From Puccinia triticina (taxonomy: Eukaryota; Basidiomycota; Pucciniomycetes; Pucciniales; Pucciniaceae), in assembly GCF_026914185.1 (NCBI RefSeq), contig NC_070574.1, positions 1,240,501-1,304,500 of the forward strand: DNA of 64,000 nt, read 5' to 3'. This document shows positions 36,201-46,988 of this stretch, one piece after another. Under the pieces are notes generated by a model that saw nothing but the letters and a program-made list of their open reading frames with translations, had not been told where the DNA came from and searched no databases. Both the position numbers and the translations under genes were made by a program. How positions within the stretch are numbered: the stretch's first letter is position 1; each line of letters starts with the position of its first letter.

Positions 36201-36350
36201 ACGCTGGCTTGCGCTGCGTAGCCGGCTGACAGTATGAGTTGTCCTGGCCTTGATCCTTAAGGGAGGTGGGTGCTTGAGTATTCCAGAGAGGTTTATATTG
36301 AGGTGAAAAGACTTTGATTTTGGTGCCATATTCAGGATTGGCTTACCACA
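33230..36350. mobile_element. Nested 3.1-kb insertion, unclassified (possible long solo LTR)
   Basis: It begins TGTGGAACTAC and ends GGCTTACCACA, with 5-bp inverted ends TGTGG/CCACA and the 4-bp duplication ACGC on both sides (33226-33229, 36351-36354). Removing it restores the Copia RT frame. I see no coding domains. It is itself interrupted by the inverted-repeat element at 33665-34990, leaving about 1.8 kb of its own sequence, which would fit a long solo LTR. Confidence 0.7.
33665..34990. mobile_element. Inverted-repeat element with 33-bp minisatellite, copy 1 (1,326 bp)
   Basis: Terminal inverted repeats of about 40 bp begin CACCAGGAAAAAAAAATAGT and contain an internal stem (GTCACTTGATGGCAAGTGAC). 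The right end is the inverted copy ending ...TTTTCCTGGTG. The 3-bp sequence TAT flanks both sides. Inside, a 33-bp unit (AGCTGAGCATCAGCTGAGCC plus AAGGCTGGTCCAC) repeats about ten times, best between 34230 and 34520, followed by an 11-12-bp GGTGGGTAGAT array at 34860-34930. No transposase. Because 33 is a multiple of 3, the array yields an artificial repeating open frame. Confidence 0.85.
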
Positions 36351-37603
36351 ACGCGCCAACTGCATCACTAGTCACCCTGCAACTCCTGATTTCATTAGCA
36401 ATCAAATTTCACTACACCATTGCATCCTTTGACGTCAGCTCAGCGTACTTGTACAGTCCCATAGAAGAAGAGGTATACGTACAACCACCGACAGAAATCA
36501 GGCCAGAACTAAAAGGAAAAATAATGAAATTGAAAAAGGCTATGTACGGGACAAAACAAGCGGCGAGATGTTGGTGGAAATTCTTCAAAGGGAAAATGGA
36601 GCAGCTCGGTTTTATTGCATCGGAACTGGAGCAATCCTTATACATACACCGCAGAGGCGTTGATTTCATCATCATTTGGCTTCACGTTGACAATGGGTTT
36701 GTGTTAGCGTCAAACAATGGACTAATGAATGAACTGCGGACGGCAATGCAAAAAGAGATGAAGGTCAAATGGACGGACAAAGTGGCGAAACTTGTGGGGA
36801 TCAACATCAAGCTGACGGCGGACGCGGTAGAATTGGATCAAGAAAAGTTGGCTTGCCAGATCGTCAATGACTACTTGAGGAAGATTTTCCCACAGCGCAG
36901 CACTCTTCTGGACGACGCACTCAAAATCCATTCCGGAGAACCAGTAGACCAAACAGAATATTGTTCAATTCTGGGATCCCTGATGTATCTGGCTGCAGGC
37001 ACTTGACCAGATTTGTCTTAGGGCATAAACCTCCTCGCGCGATACATCCAGAACCTGTCGATAAACCACTGGAAAGCTCTTGATTTCCTAATTGGTTACT
37101 TGAAGAGGTCGACAAATGGGAAGCTTAAACTCAAGGGATCTGGAGATACTCTGGATCTTTGGTCAGACGCCAATTGGGGTGGCGAGCACGAACAGTCAAC
37201 TTCGGGATTTGTGATAAAACACTTGGGGGACGCAATAGCATGGGGAACCAGGCGGCAGACGGTAGTAGCGCTATTGACGTGCGCGGCGGAATGCATGGCG
37301 TTGTCAGATGGAGCTCAACACTTGGCCAGCTTGTCAATTCTTTTGGAGGACATCCACCACCCTTTGAGAATGAACATCTATTGCAACAACAAAGCTGCAA
37401 TATTAATTGCCGGTGACAATGCGTCAAAGAAGAAAACTAGATATCTGATATGGGTGTTTTATTTCATCAACGATTTTGTAAGGGAAAACAACATCAAGAT
37501 CCAATGGACTAGTAACACAAACCAACAAGCAAACATCTTTACAAAGAAACTTGGACCAAACAAAATGGAGGCGGAAATGTCAAACTTGGGACTGAGGCAG
37601 TAA
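36351..37603 (+). pseudogene. Copia RT and RNase H (broken)
   Basis: RT continues with FDVSSAYLYSPIEEEVYVQPP and KAMYGTKQAARCWW. The active site reads HVDNG where Copia RT has a Tyr-Val-Asp-Asp core. RNase H reads DLWSDANWGGE where DADW is usual. A TGA at about 37003 and a final LIWVFYFINDF segment complete it. Inactive. Confidence 0.88.
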
Positions 37604-37630
37604 AGTTTACCATGTTGAGGGGGGGGGGGG

Positions 37631-37952
37631 TGTTAGAGTACAGGGGAAGCCACAGGGTAAACTTAATCAATCTTAGTTTATTCTGAGTTATGCATATATC
37701 AATCTTGTATGCATAACTGCAGCACAGCCAACCTTGTACTTAGTCTACTCTACACGTTGGTACCGGTTCCCTTCTCTCTTCACCAAGATTGGACCCAATA
37801 CCGTGCATGCTAGAGCTCACCAGCAACACATTTCTTATCGTCAGGTGAGTAGTAATCATACCAAGATTGGACCCAATACCGTGCGTGCTAGAGCTCACCA
37901 GCGACGCATTCCTTATCGTCAGGTTTGCATTTGCCACATTTGGCATCTTACA
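37631..37952 (+). repeat. Copia 3' LTR
   Basis: 322 bp, about 5% diverged from the 5' LTR, preceded by a run of G (polypurine tract). Confidence 0.93.
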
Positions 37953-37966
37953 CTTCATTCATCTCA

Positions 37967-38378
37967 ATTGTTTAGCCAATCTCATTCAACTTACTCACTC
38001 CACATTCACCGGTCTGCAGGTATGCCTCTATTTCTTCTCTCATTGTCTCGTATCATGTATCTCACCACCATCGCTTCACTTGGTCTTCAGGTGTGCCTCC
38101 ACCAGCTCCTACTGTCTGTTCGTCGTGATACTCACAGCATACTCGCTGCTCAAGGTTAGTATAGTTACTGTTGTTGTTGTTTCATTCATCCATCTCAATT
38201 GTTTTGCCAATCTCATTCAACTTACTCACTCCACATTCACCGGTCTGCAGGTGTGCCTCCACCAGCTCCTACTGTCTGTTCGTCGTGATACTCACAGCAT
38301 ACTCGCTGCTCAAGGTGTGCCTCCACCAGCTCCTACTGTCTGTTCGTCGTGATACTCACAGCATACTCGCTGCTCAAG
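37967..38378. repeat. Higher-order tandem repeat (63-64-bp unit and longer)
   Basis: A unit GTGTGCCTCCACCAGCTCCT...GCTGCTCAAG occurs at about 38091, 38251 and 38315, the last two head to tail. A longer segment beginning CTCAATTGTTT and ending GGTCTGCAGG occurs at about 37967 and 38195. Confidence 0.75.
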
Positions 38379-38396
38379 GTGTGATCCCCCAGCTCC

Positions 38397-39003
38397 TCGT
38401 CCTTTATGTCTTTCGCGCGCAAGCGACGCATCAAGTGCGCATCAGCGCAGCCAGCTGGGGTTTTGACCGTGTTGATTATGCGCCACAGCGTGGCGAGCAT
38501 GTGTCCAGCCTCCAGACCGCGGGACCACGGCACTCCTCGCAGGCCTTCCGTGCCGCCCAGGTCGCACTGACAGCAGTGCGCCGCCTCCTGAAAGCCAGCA
38601 ACGCACAAAGACTGCAGAGAGCCTATTGGATCTATTGTTGCCCACGCAATCACCATCCATGCATATGTGAAGTGGAGGCAGGAACGAGAGAGTAAATGGT
38701 TGGATGGAGTCGGGACTGGCGTAACCTTATAAAGCGCAACCGAAGGAGACACGTCCGGATGGCTGAGAGGCCGGGCGGTGTCGCCGGCTACGGCTCCTGC
38801 GCCTCGGCCAGCCCATCTCCAGGCCCGCCGCGGCGTCCTCGCCCAGCTCGTCCTCGTCATCAACGAACACCAACGCAGGCAGCCTACGCCATCATCATCG
38901 TCGTCGTCGTCCGCAGAGTCGGGCTCGATGGCGGCCTGGCCGGGCGCGCCGTCGGCCGGCTTCTTGAGCGGGCGGGGAAGGTAGTCGATGGACTTGCGCT
39001 TCG
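38397..39003 (-). pseudogene. Truncated 3' end of the RIX1/PELP1-like gene (duplication remnant)
   Basis: Alignable over about 600 bp with 41797-42350, which is the 3' flank and C-terminal coding end of the intact RIX1-like gene. It keeps the LPRPLKKPA and acidic-tail equivalents but has a frameshift in the acidic region and no upstream exons. It stops abruptly at 39003, where sequence upstream of secreted gene B begins. This is the junction of a tandem duplication. Confidence 0.82.
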
Positions 39004-39363
39004 ATGATCGATGAAGGGTCGATGACGACCGGCATCTGTTTCAGCCGGCTCAACTCTGAAGACTTGCATCTGTTACTTGACATCAATAATACCAAATGGT
39101 TCATGGCTTGGTTTCATCTTAAAATGCATCATTGCAGTGTGTTCGACCGACTTGCACCCGAAGATAAATTAGAGCGTCTGCCTTTCTGTTTCAAAGCCGT
39201 TTGAAGTCGGGATTTACGCCCCATCTTCCGTCACAAGTTACACAGCAAGTCCAGTCATTTCTTTCCTACACAGGGCCCAGGGACCACAAATATCTTCTCA
39301 AACATTATTTTGTCAGGATTGCTTGCCATCGCTTGGAATAATTATCCTCAATTTCCATTTAAA

Positions 39364-41664
39364 ATGGTTTTTCATCCAAGGTACCCCCAGCTTGTCCTGC
39401 TGATTGGAGTCTTACCCTTTAAAGCAACAGAATCAACGCCGGGGAATGTCTTGACCTCTTGGGCAAGAAATCACGATGTGGTTGATGGTAGCATGTCATC
39501 CTCATCTTGACATTCCACAAGTAGAAGGACTAACTTTGATTTTCCATTCTTACTCCAGAAGCCGCCATCAGTAATTCTCATAACGATATTTTGGATGTCC
39601 AAAGAAACTCCAAGACTCTTGCATTTACAGAAGCCAAAGAATCCCCTGAAGAATATATTGAAAGAGTTCTGAACCCAATCAAAAGCACCAGATTTCAAAG
39701 AACCTGTGAGTTCCAAACAAAAACAAATCATTCAAGGAAATCCCCCAGCAACTGAATCAAACAATTCATCTTAACCTTCATGATAGCGGCAGAGCTTCCA
39801 GAATCTAAGCAAGAAGGAGAAAGTTAGTTAGCCTCTGGTCTCCAATATGCAGAAGCCTTGTTTCTAAAAAAAAGTAGCACTAACGGCTTTCTTTAACCAG
39901 TTCTGATAAAGCAGATCATGCAAGAGTTCAGGTCTCTCAGAGAAAATGTGAAAAGCATGGGCTCAGCCTCCATCCGCGCTATGGTACAGCCGTACCATTC
40001 GCAAGTGCAGCATTCTGTCTTTGTTCCATCCCGATACGCGTCCAAATTAGACGAGATCCACCAAAAAGTTGCCATCCTGAAAGACAATCGGCTGGCTACT
40101 TTGAAAGGACGATTCCCCACTATCTCTATCCTTCCGAACAACTATTCCCCACCAGCCACCGATCTCTTGATCCAGCCAAAAAGTGCTGAAACTGATGATG
40201 CGAAAATTGTCTTGGGTGAAGCAGAAAGGTATATTGTAGAATATTACCCTTGTCCAGTGAACTATGGAGGGAAGCGATATGATTTGTGCTCATTCATCAA
40301 ATGTTTTTTTTTCTCCATCTCGATTGTCTCAAGGCAAAGCCGTGATCCGGCAGATATTGCTAGCAGTTCCAGGCCCGCTGTCGATGATGAAGAGCACAGT
40401 AAGATGCCCCCCGATGAAGATCTCAGCAAGCAGCCCTCAGCCAGGCGTCCTGAAGAGCCCGCCTTGGGCGGAGACAGCCAGCGGATTATCATGCAACTAA
40501 TCGGGAAAGACGTCGCGGAAGAGACTATGGATCTCGTCACGAAGAGCAGCCCCAACCACGAGCAGCATGTTGATTGCGACATCTCTGTTCACCGGCTCGG
40601 ATTCCAAACCATCCATTTCATGCACAGGAACCATTTGATCGATCACCACAGTTTTTCCTCGTTATTTACCGAGGCGATTTTGGATGAAGCTGCGCAAAAT
40701 ATGTTCCGCAGTTACATATATGATCAACCTCACTTGTTTGGAAACAGCCATATAGAAGACTGCAAGAATGTGTTCAATGGCTGGTATGCATCCCCGGATA
40801 GGGAGATGTTTTCAGGTACTTATGTCACTTTTCACTATCAGCTTTACGCATTTGCATTCTAGACTGACGTGTTTGCTTTCCATTCCGCCCACACAAGTTC
40901 TCGAACCCAGAAAACAAAGATTGTTCTTGTTCTACTCCGTGAAACAAATCTTCAACAGGTACAAGAAACTACCTGAAAGCGCAAAGGTCCCACTACTCGA
41001 AGACTCGATTGATTACTACCACGATTCCCTTTTCAAAAGACCGATTTTTCTTACCCTGTTAGAGAAAGAGTCGCCATTGTCTCCATCTGAATCAGCGCGA
41101 CGTGGAATGCTGACAGAGGATCTCCGAGACCTGTGTTATGTTCTCGGAAGGATCGAACGGCTAGATCCGAATGGAAAACACCCCAATGAAGCCTCCGTGG
41201 TCTTCCAAGCGGCCCGGTTTTTCAAGGAGAGCTATCCCGCCATGAAGCTGATTGAGCAAGGGCACGAATTCGAGAAGAAGTATGCACTGATGGATGCGTG
41301 CAGTCGCCTGCACGGAAGACTGGACAACATCCGCATCTACTTGGAGTCCAGATTCGCCGGCACGCATCCCTCGCCGATGGGCCTCGAGGTCGTCCCCCCC
41401 GCCACCACCTCGCGGGGCTCGCCATTCTCGCCGCGCGACGAGCTGGCCCTGGTCTCGGCCCATGTGGACCTGCTTCTCGCAGAACATGACCGCGCCATCC
41501 AGCGCATCCTTGATGGCGCTCCAAAGAATAGATATTGCGATCATATCAGAGTTGCAGACAGGGTTGCTGCTCTGAAAGATAGGATAACCGAATTGAGACG
41601 TCAATCAGCTAGTAAAAACCCTCATCTTTTGTATGTCTCACCAGACCAACCAGCTGCGGGTTGA
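39364..41664 (+). CDS. Predicted secreted protein B (646 aa), tandem paralogue
   Basis: Six exons: 39364-39487, 39559-39705, 39787-39822, 39901-40285, 40334-40815 and 40898-41664, with phases identical to paralogue A and equal lengths for exons 1-5. The N terminus is again signal-peptide-like (QLVLLIGVLPF). The last exon is markedly richer in G+C than that of A and reads on past A's stop to add a short C-terminal extension. The intron between exons 4 and 5 has one or two extra T in a T-run compared with A; this does not affect coding if it is spliced. Domain unknown; probably secreted. Confidence 0.75.
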
Positions 41665-42135
41665 TCGTCCGCATTCCGCCCTGTATTTCCGTATACATCC
41701 CTGTTGGAAGCTCACTTATGCATCACACCTCTTCCTGCCCATCCACAAGCACCCTCCTCGTAAGAATTGCACATGCCACTGCTTTCCCCCTCCTTTTGTT
41801 CGCGCGCAACCGACGCATCAAGTGCGCATCAGCGCAGCCAGCTGGGGTTTTGACCATGTTGATTATGCGCCACAGCGTGGCGAGCATGTGTCCAGCCGTG
41901 GGAACATAACGCCCCTCGCAGGCCTTCCGTGCCGCCCAGGTGGCACTGACAGCATTGGGCCGCCTGCTGAAAGCCAGCAACGCACAGAGACTCCAGAGAG
42001 CCCATGGGATCCATTGCTGTCCACGCACCCACCATCCACAGCACCAAGAGACAGAGAGACAAAAGCCCAAGCGAAGCGGAGGCAGGAAAGAAGGAAGCAG
42101 CAGGGCTTTGTATCTGGGGTATAAAGAGGGCCCGG

Positions 42136-44736
42136 CTACGGCGCCTGCGCCTCCGCCTCGCCCACCGGATCCTCGCCCCCCTCGTCGTCATCATCATCGA
42201 ACACCAACGCAGGCATCCTGGGGTTGCCGTCCTCGTCGTCCGATGAGTCGGGCTCGACAGCGGCTGCGGCGGGCTCGATAGCGGGCGCGACGGGCTCGAC
42301 GGCGGCGGGCTTCTTGAGCGGGCGGGGGAGGTCGTGATCGGACTTGCGCTTGGCGGCCGTCGGCGGGACGACTGTTTCTTCGGCGGCGATTAGATGTTGT
42401 TCGGCGATGGGAGGGGCGGGGAGGGCTTGGCTGGGGGGCGCGAGGCGGATGGGCGGGGCTGCTATGGGCGCGGTCTGAGGCGGCGGCGGAGCGGGTCGAG
42501 GCGGGGGAGAGGGGGCCCGGATGTCCTCGTCGCTGTCGTCGACCGGCTCGACGTCGAGCAAGGCCTGGTCGTGGTGTGCGGCGGGGAAGACGGGCGGGAC
42601 GCGGGGCCTGGCGAGGGCCGCGAGCGCGACGAGGCCGTGGCGGGCCAGCGCGGCGATCGTCGGGTCGGTCGTCGTGAGCAGTCGCGGGAGCAGCCCGGCC
42701 AGCGTCTGGGCGACGTTGACGGCCATCAGCGGCTGGTGGGACGCGCGCGGCAGGCCCAGGCTGGCGACCAGGATCCGCAGGACCTTCGCGCGCAGCCCCG
42801 GCCGGCTGGCAAACCCCTGCCCCGGACATGCTCGGCCCGCGCTCGTCAGGACGCCGCGCCCGTGCCCGGCCGGCGCGCCCGGCGTGACGAAGCTCGGGTG
42901 GGTCGCCAGGCTGGCCAGCGTCCGCAGACACAGACTCAGGTAGGGCGTCGGGAAGCCGTGGGGGACCGCGGCGAGCAGGATCTCGAGCGCTTCGCACCGC
43001 CAACAGGATTAGTTTCTTTCGGCTGGGGTAGATAGGGGGGGACTCAACTGTTGAGGGCGCGGCCGGCGACGAGCAGCGCCAGCGGGTCGACCACGGGTGC
43101 GGCGGTCCAGGCCGGGGCGCAGCTGGCCTTCCTGCGCGCCTTCTTCGGCTGCGGGGCCCCTTCGGAAGACGCGGAGGGCGGGCGGGCGCCGTAGATGGCC
43201 TGGATGTCGGCCAGGAGCACCTCCACCAGCGGCGCGAGGGTGCGCTGGACGGTCTCCGGGTTGCACGGGCTGCTCTGCACCACCCGCGCATACGTGTAGC
43301 ACATCACCGTCACCTCGCCCGTTCTCCGCTCGCGGGCCGCCTCGATCTCGCCCGCTAGGATCGTCAGGATCTGGCTCGTGAACGGGGTCATCCGCAGCCG
43401 GACACTGTTTGGGTGCATGTCAGCTGGCTGTGCTGTGGAGGTAGAAGGAGGGGGAGAGAGTGTATACCATTCGGATAGTCTGGCGACCAGCCGACACGCC
43501 ATGACGCGCAGGGCGACGGTGCCCCCGAGGGCTTCCCAGGCGAGCTTCCAGGCCTGGTCGGCGCGGTCGTGGGGCGGGGCGTTGCGGAGGAGGAGGAGGC
43601 TGGAGGCGAGGGCGACGAGGTGGGCGAGGGGCACTCGGACGGGGCGGTCGGAGGGCTGGGCGAGCATCGCAAGGAGGACGTTGACGAGGGCCTGTGCGCG
43701 GGCGAGGAGGAGGGGGATGCGGTGGAGGGGCAGAGGGGAGGCGGAGCCGAGGAGGTCCTGGAGCGGGATCTCGAGCGGGGCGAGGGGCGGGTCGCGGGGC
43801 TGATGGGCGACGAAGGGCGAGAGGAGGGCGGCGAGGAGCGGGTCGAGGGTGCCGATGGTCGCCGTGATCGTCTTGGCCCAGCTCGCCGCCGCATCCGTCT
43901 TCCCGCTCAGCCGGTACAGCTGGGTCAGCAGACTGGCGCCCGCCGGGCCCACCGCCGGCTCCGGACTCAGCACGGTGGCCAGGGCGGCGGCGTGCAGCTG
44001 GCTGGCGAGCGGGCGCAGGAGCGAGGCGTGCCGGGCGACCAGGCCGGCGAGTGTGCGCAGCCCGCGGGCTCGGATCTGTGGCATGTTAGTCTTGTCGTGG
44101 GTGTGTCTGCTGCGGAGAGAGGGGCGCTTACGGCGGGCGGGTGGGTGTCTGCGGCCAGGCCGAGCAGGCTGCGTGCGAGGGTGGTGATGGCCTTAGGGTG
44201 GCAGTGTTCGCGGGCGAAGTCGGGCCATCGGGGGGCCGATTCGAGGATGTTGGAGAGGAGCAGGACGAGCTGGTCGAGGCAGGGATGGTCGGGGGCATTA
44301 TGGCGCTGTGTGAATGCATGGCTTCAGTTAGGGATATCGATGATGATGATGATGGTGTGTGTGTGGGGGAGACTGCTGACGGGGAGGATGTTCTGGATGG
44401 CCTGCAGCCAGCGGGGGCCTTGGGAGGGCAGACAGTGCGGCTGGTTGTGGAGGGCGAGTCTGGCGAGGCGTGCGCCGAGGGCGTTGCGGGAGTTTTCCTT
44501 GGCGAGCAGGAGAGCATGTATGCGGTTGAAGGATCTGTGGATGAGCAGGTGCCAGTCAGTGTGGGCTGGCTTGTGGTGGTGCTGTTTGTTTACCTGTTCG
44601 CTTCGGCCTGGGTTTGTTCGGCTGCTGCTGCTGCTGGCTGCTCGAGGGCGGCGGCCAGCTGGTCGGCGGTGTGGGGGCTGATGGGCTGGTGGTCTGCTGG
44701 GAGGAGGCTGGCGAGCAGAAAGTCGAGGTCCGCCAT
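42136..44736 (-). CDS. RIX1: RIX1/PELP1-like pre-rRNA-processing protein (762 aa)
   Basis: Six exons fit with consistent phase: 44594-44736, 44381-44534, 44132-44305, 43468-44075, 43049-43404 and 42136-42989. The N-terminal half is an all-helical Leu/Ala repeat protein typical of RIX1/PELP1: NRIHALLLAKENSRNALGAR, PRWLQAIQNILP, DQLVLLLSNILES, then RARGLRTLAGLVARH. The C-terminal tail has a basic patch (AAKRKSDHDLPRPLKKPA) followed by a long Asp/Glu-rich stretch, also typical of PELP1-type proteins. Known role: scaffold of the nucleolar Rix1 complex in 60S ribosome assembly. Very GC-rich coding sequence. Its last exon and 3' flank are duplicated at 38397-39003. Confidence 0.72.
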
Positions 44737-44924
44737 TTCCTGGGGGTGGAGGGTGGAGGGCGGAGGGCTGGGTTGAGGAAAAAATTGTTGGATAACCAGG
44801 ACAGCCGCAGCAGCCGCAGCAGTACGCAGCACACGCAGCAGCCGCGGCACACGCAGCAGTACGCAGCACGCAGCGATCGAATTAAAAGGGAAGCCCGCTG
44901 GCATGGGGAGCATCCAGCCAAAGG
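44737..44924. promoter_or_regulatory. Shared divergent promoter region, 188 bp
   Basis: The start codons of the RIX1-like gene (minus) and the SLX4-like gene (plus) are only 188 bp apart. The interval contains a GCAGCA-rich array (about 44805-44870, units like CAGCCGCAGCAGTACGCAGC) and a C-rich stretch next to the RIX1 side. No TATA box is obvious. Confidence 0.5.
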
Positions 44925-44985
44925 ATGGCCTCCCCACAAACCCAGATCTGCGACGACTCAGAACCAGAACGAATAGAATACCACC

Positions 44986-45022
<37 letters not shown>

Positions 45023-46988
45023 GAAACAACGGAAACAACAGAAACAAGAAACAGAACAACAGAAACAAGAAACAGAAGAAACCACAAACAACAGCGACAA
45101 CTCACTCTCATCCCTCCTCGCAAAGTTCCGCCACAAACCCACGCCCCGAACCTCATCAGGATCAGCAGCAGCACGCCCATCAGCCAGCAAGCAACAGACC
45201 ACCCCAGAAACAGACGCAGAAGCAGAGCCAGCGATCGCCATCGACTACGCCACCCTCCTCCGCCTCGCCCGCTGTCCGGCCTGCGAGAACAGCTGGACGA
45301 CCTACAAAGCCCCCCGCTCGAAGCTCGACCACATCCAGCGATGCGCCCGCGCCCAGCTCATCCCCGCCCGCCACATCCCCGCCCGCATCCAGCTCATCCT
45401 CCACCACCAGGCCCTCGACGCCGGCCCCATCCACAGACACGCCGCCGCCCAGAACCTCGCCCCCGTCCCCATCGTCCCCACGGCCCCCTGCCACAGCCCC
45501 CTCCAACCCCCAACACCACCACCACCACCACCAGCTGCTAGCAGGCCTCCTCCCCCCGACCATTCCCCCCCCGCCTTCCGCTCCCCATCCCTCAACCACC
45601 TCCGCCAACTCACCCTCGCCCGCAACGCCCAAGTCTCCACCAACGACATCCATCGCGCCTACTCGCTCTGGGCCCTCGCCAGCGGCGACGACGCCTTCCC
45701 GTACAGCCGGTCAGTCGTGAGTCTCCCCCCGCGCGCCCCTCGCCCCGCCAGCCCCTCACCTGAAACCTCTCGCTTTCTTGCAGCTCAAGAAGCCCGCCCG
45801 ATAGCCCCCTCCGTGCGCCGTCCAAGGGGAAGGCCAAGCGCGACGCGCTTTCCTCGTCAGAGGAGGAGGACGACGACTCCCGCTCGGGCTCTAGCTCGTC
45901 TGGCCAACAGGCCAGCGTGATGCCATCCTACGAGCGCTGGACCCGCGCCCAGCTCGAGAACGAGAGCGAGCGGCTCGGGTACCCCGACGGCCCCCGGCTG
46001 GCCACCGCCGCGCTGGTCGCCCGGGCCCAGGCCGCATGGGCCCGCCAACAGCCCGCCTCTCCTTCCCGCTCCGACGCCGAGCCAGACGCCGGCTCGTCCG
46101 GGTCCGCTGACGACGACCGCCCCGGGTCCCGCGCCGATCCGCAGGAGGAGACGCGCGAGGACAGCCTCGAGTGGGAGCTCAACCTGCTCAACCCGGCCGA
46201 CCATGCGCTGTTCGCGGCCTCGGACGCGGACGATGGGCCGGCCGTCCGGCCGTGCTTCGAGAGCTTCTCGCGCGCCCAGCTGGAGCGCGAGCACGCCGCG
46301 CTGGCGCATCGGATCCGCGCGCGCCCGGCCGACGCCGCCGAGCCCGCGCGGGTGCCCGCGGCGCGTGCGGCCCTCGACTCGATGCCCAAGACCAAGCCCG
46401 CCCTCGCCAGGAAGGTCCTCCGCCTCTGGGACGCCCTCCATCCCCTCCCCGCCGACCCCCCCGCAGCCGTCAGAATCGTCTCCGTCAAGCTCGACCTCGC
46501 TGGGCTCAGCCGCGTCATGGCCTGCCTGCTCGCCATCGACCCGGCCCTGTACCTGCGCATCCTGCGCTTCGAGGTCCGTCCCCCCCCCCTCCCCCTGACT
46601 CCCTCCCACATGCACTGACGATCCGGAGAGGTTTGGCTTTTTTTTTTTTTGGCAGCCCATCCAGTTGGCGGTGCTCGAAGACAAGGTCCGCGCCGTCTTG
46701 GACCAGGAGTTCGAGGCGACGTTCGCCCACCATCTGCGCCAACGCGAGGACGCCGGCCGGGCGGAGGGTCTCTCGAGTGCCGGCTCCTCCGACGACGACA
46801 GCGGCGAGGACGCGCTGGACGAAGCGCCCGCGAAAAGGCCCGCGCCCAAGGCCCCCAGACCCCGCCGCTCCCCGCCCGCCCTCTCCAAGCATGTCCTCCA
46901 TGCTGACACCCTCGCCCGCTGGCTCGACCTCCAGGCCATCTCTTACTTCCTGCTCGACCCCGCTGTCCCGCGCAAGCCGAGGTACTAG
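44925..46988 (+). CDS. SLX4: SLX4-like structure-specific endonuclease scaffold (635 aa)
   Basis: Three exons fit in phase: 44925-45709, 45784-46573 and 46656-46988. A polyglutamine tract follows the N terminus. Next comes a zinc-finger-like CPACENSWTTYKAPRSKLDH plus a further Cys, then Pro-rich linker, then a SAP-like helix pair (YERWTRAQLENESERLGYP). The end resembles the SLX4 C-terminal domain that binds SLX1: LYLRILRFEPIQLAVLEDKV, an acidic insert of about 60 residues, then TLARWLDLQAISYF. SLX1-SLX4 cuts branched DNA in repair and rDNA maintenance. The order of parts fits, but similarity is modest, so the call is tentative. Confidence 0.6.

Larger units (their letters stand above)
29496..37952 (+). 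mobile_element. Copia (Ty1-type) LTR retrotransposon, inactive, with nested insertions
   Basis: LTRs of 321 and 322 bp (TG...CA) bound the element, and the 5-bp duplication CTTCA flanks it (29491-29495 and 37953-37957). The order gag, protease, integrase, RT, RNase H is that of Copia. A solo LTR (31446-31744) and a 3.1-kb insertion (33230-36350) interrupt the coding region. Nonsense, frameshift and active-site changes show the copy is dead. A G-run just before the 3' LTR is the polypurine tract. The whole element sits inside the duplicated block, between secreted gene A and the RIX1-like fragment. Confidence 0.93.

Noticed and set aside
33230..36350. Flanking LTR pair within the nested insertion
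   Set aside because: First and last several hundred bases were compared by eye and show no direct repeat.
42394..43803. Plus-strand open frames opposite the RIX1-like gene
   Set aside because: The minus-strand model has six phase-consistent exons and a recognisable fold; the opposite frames are GC-driven shadows.
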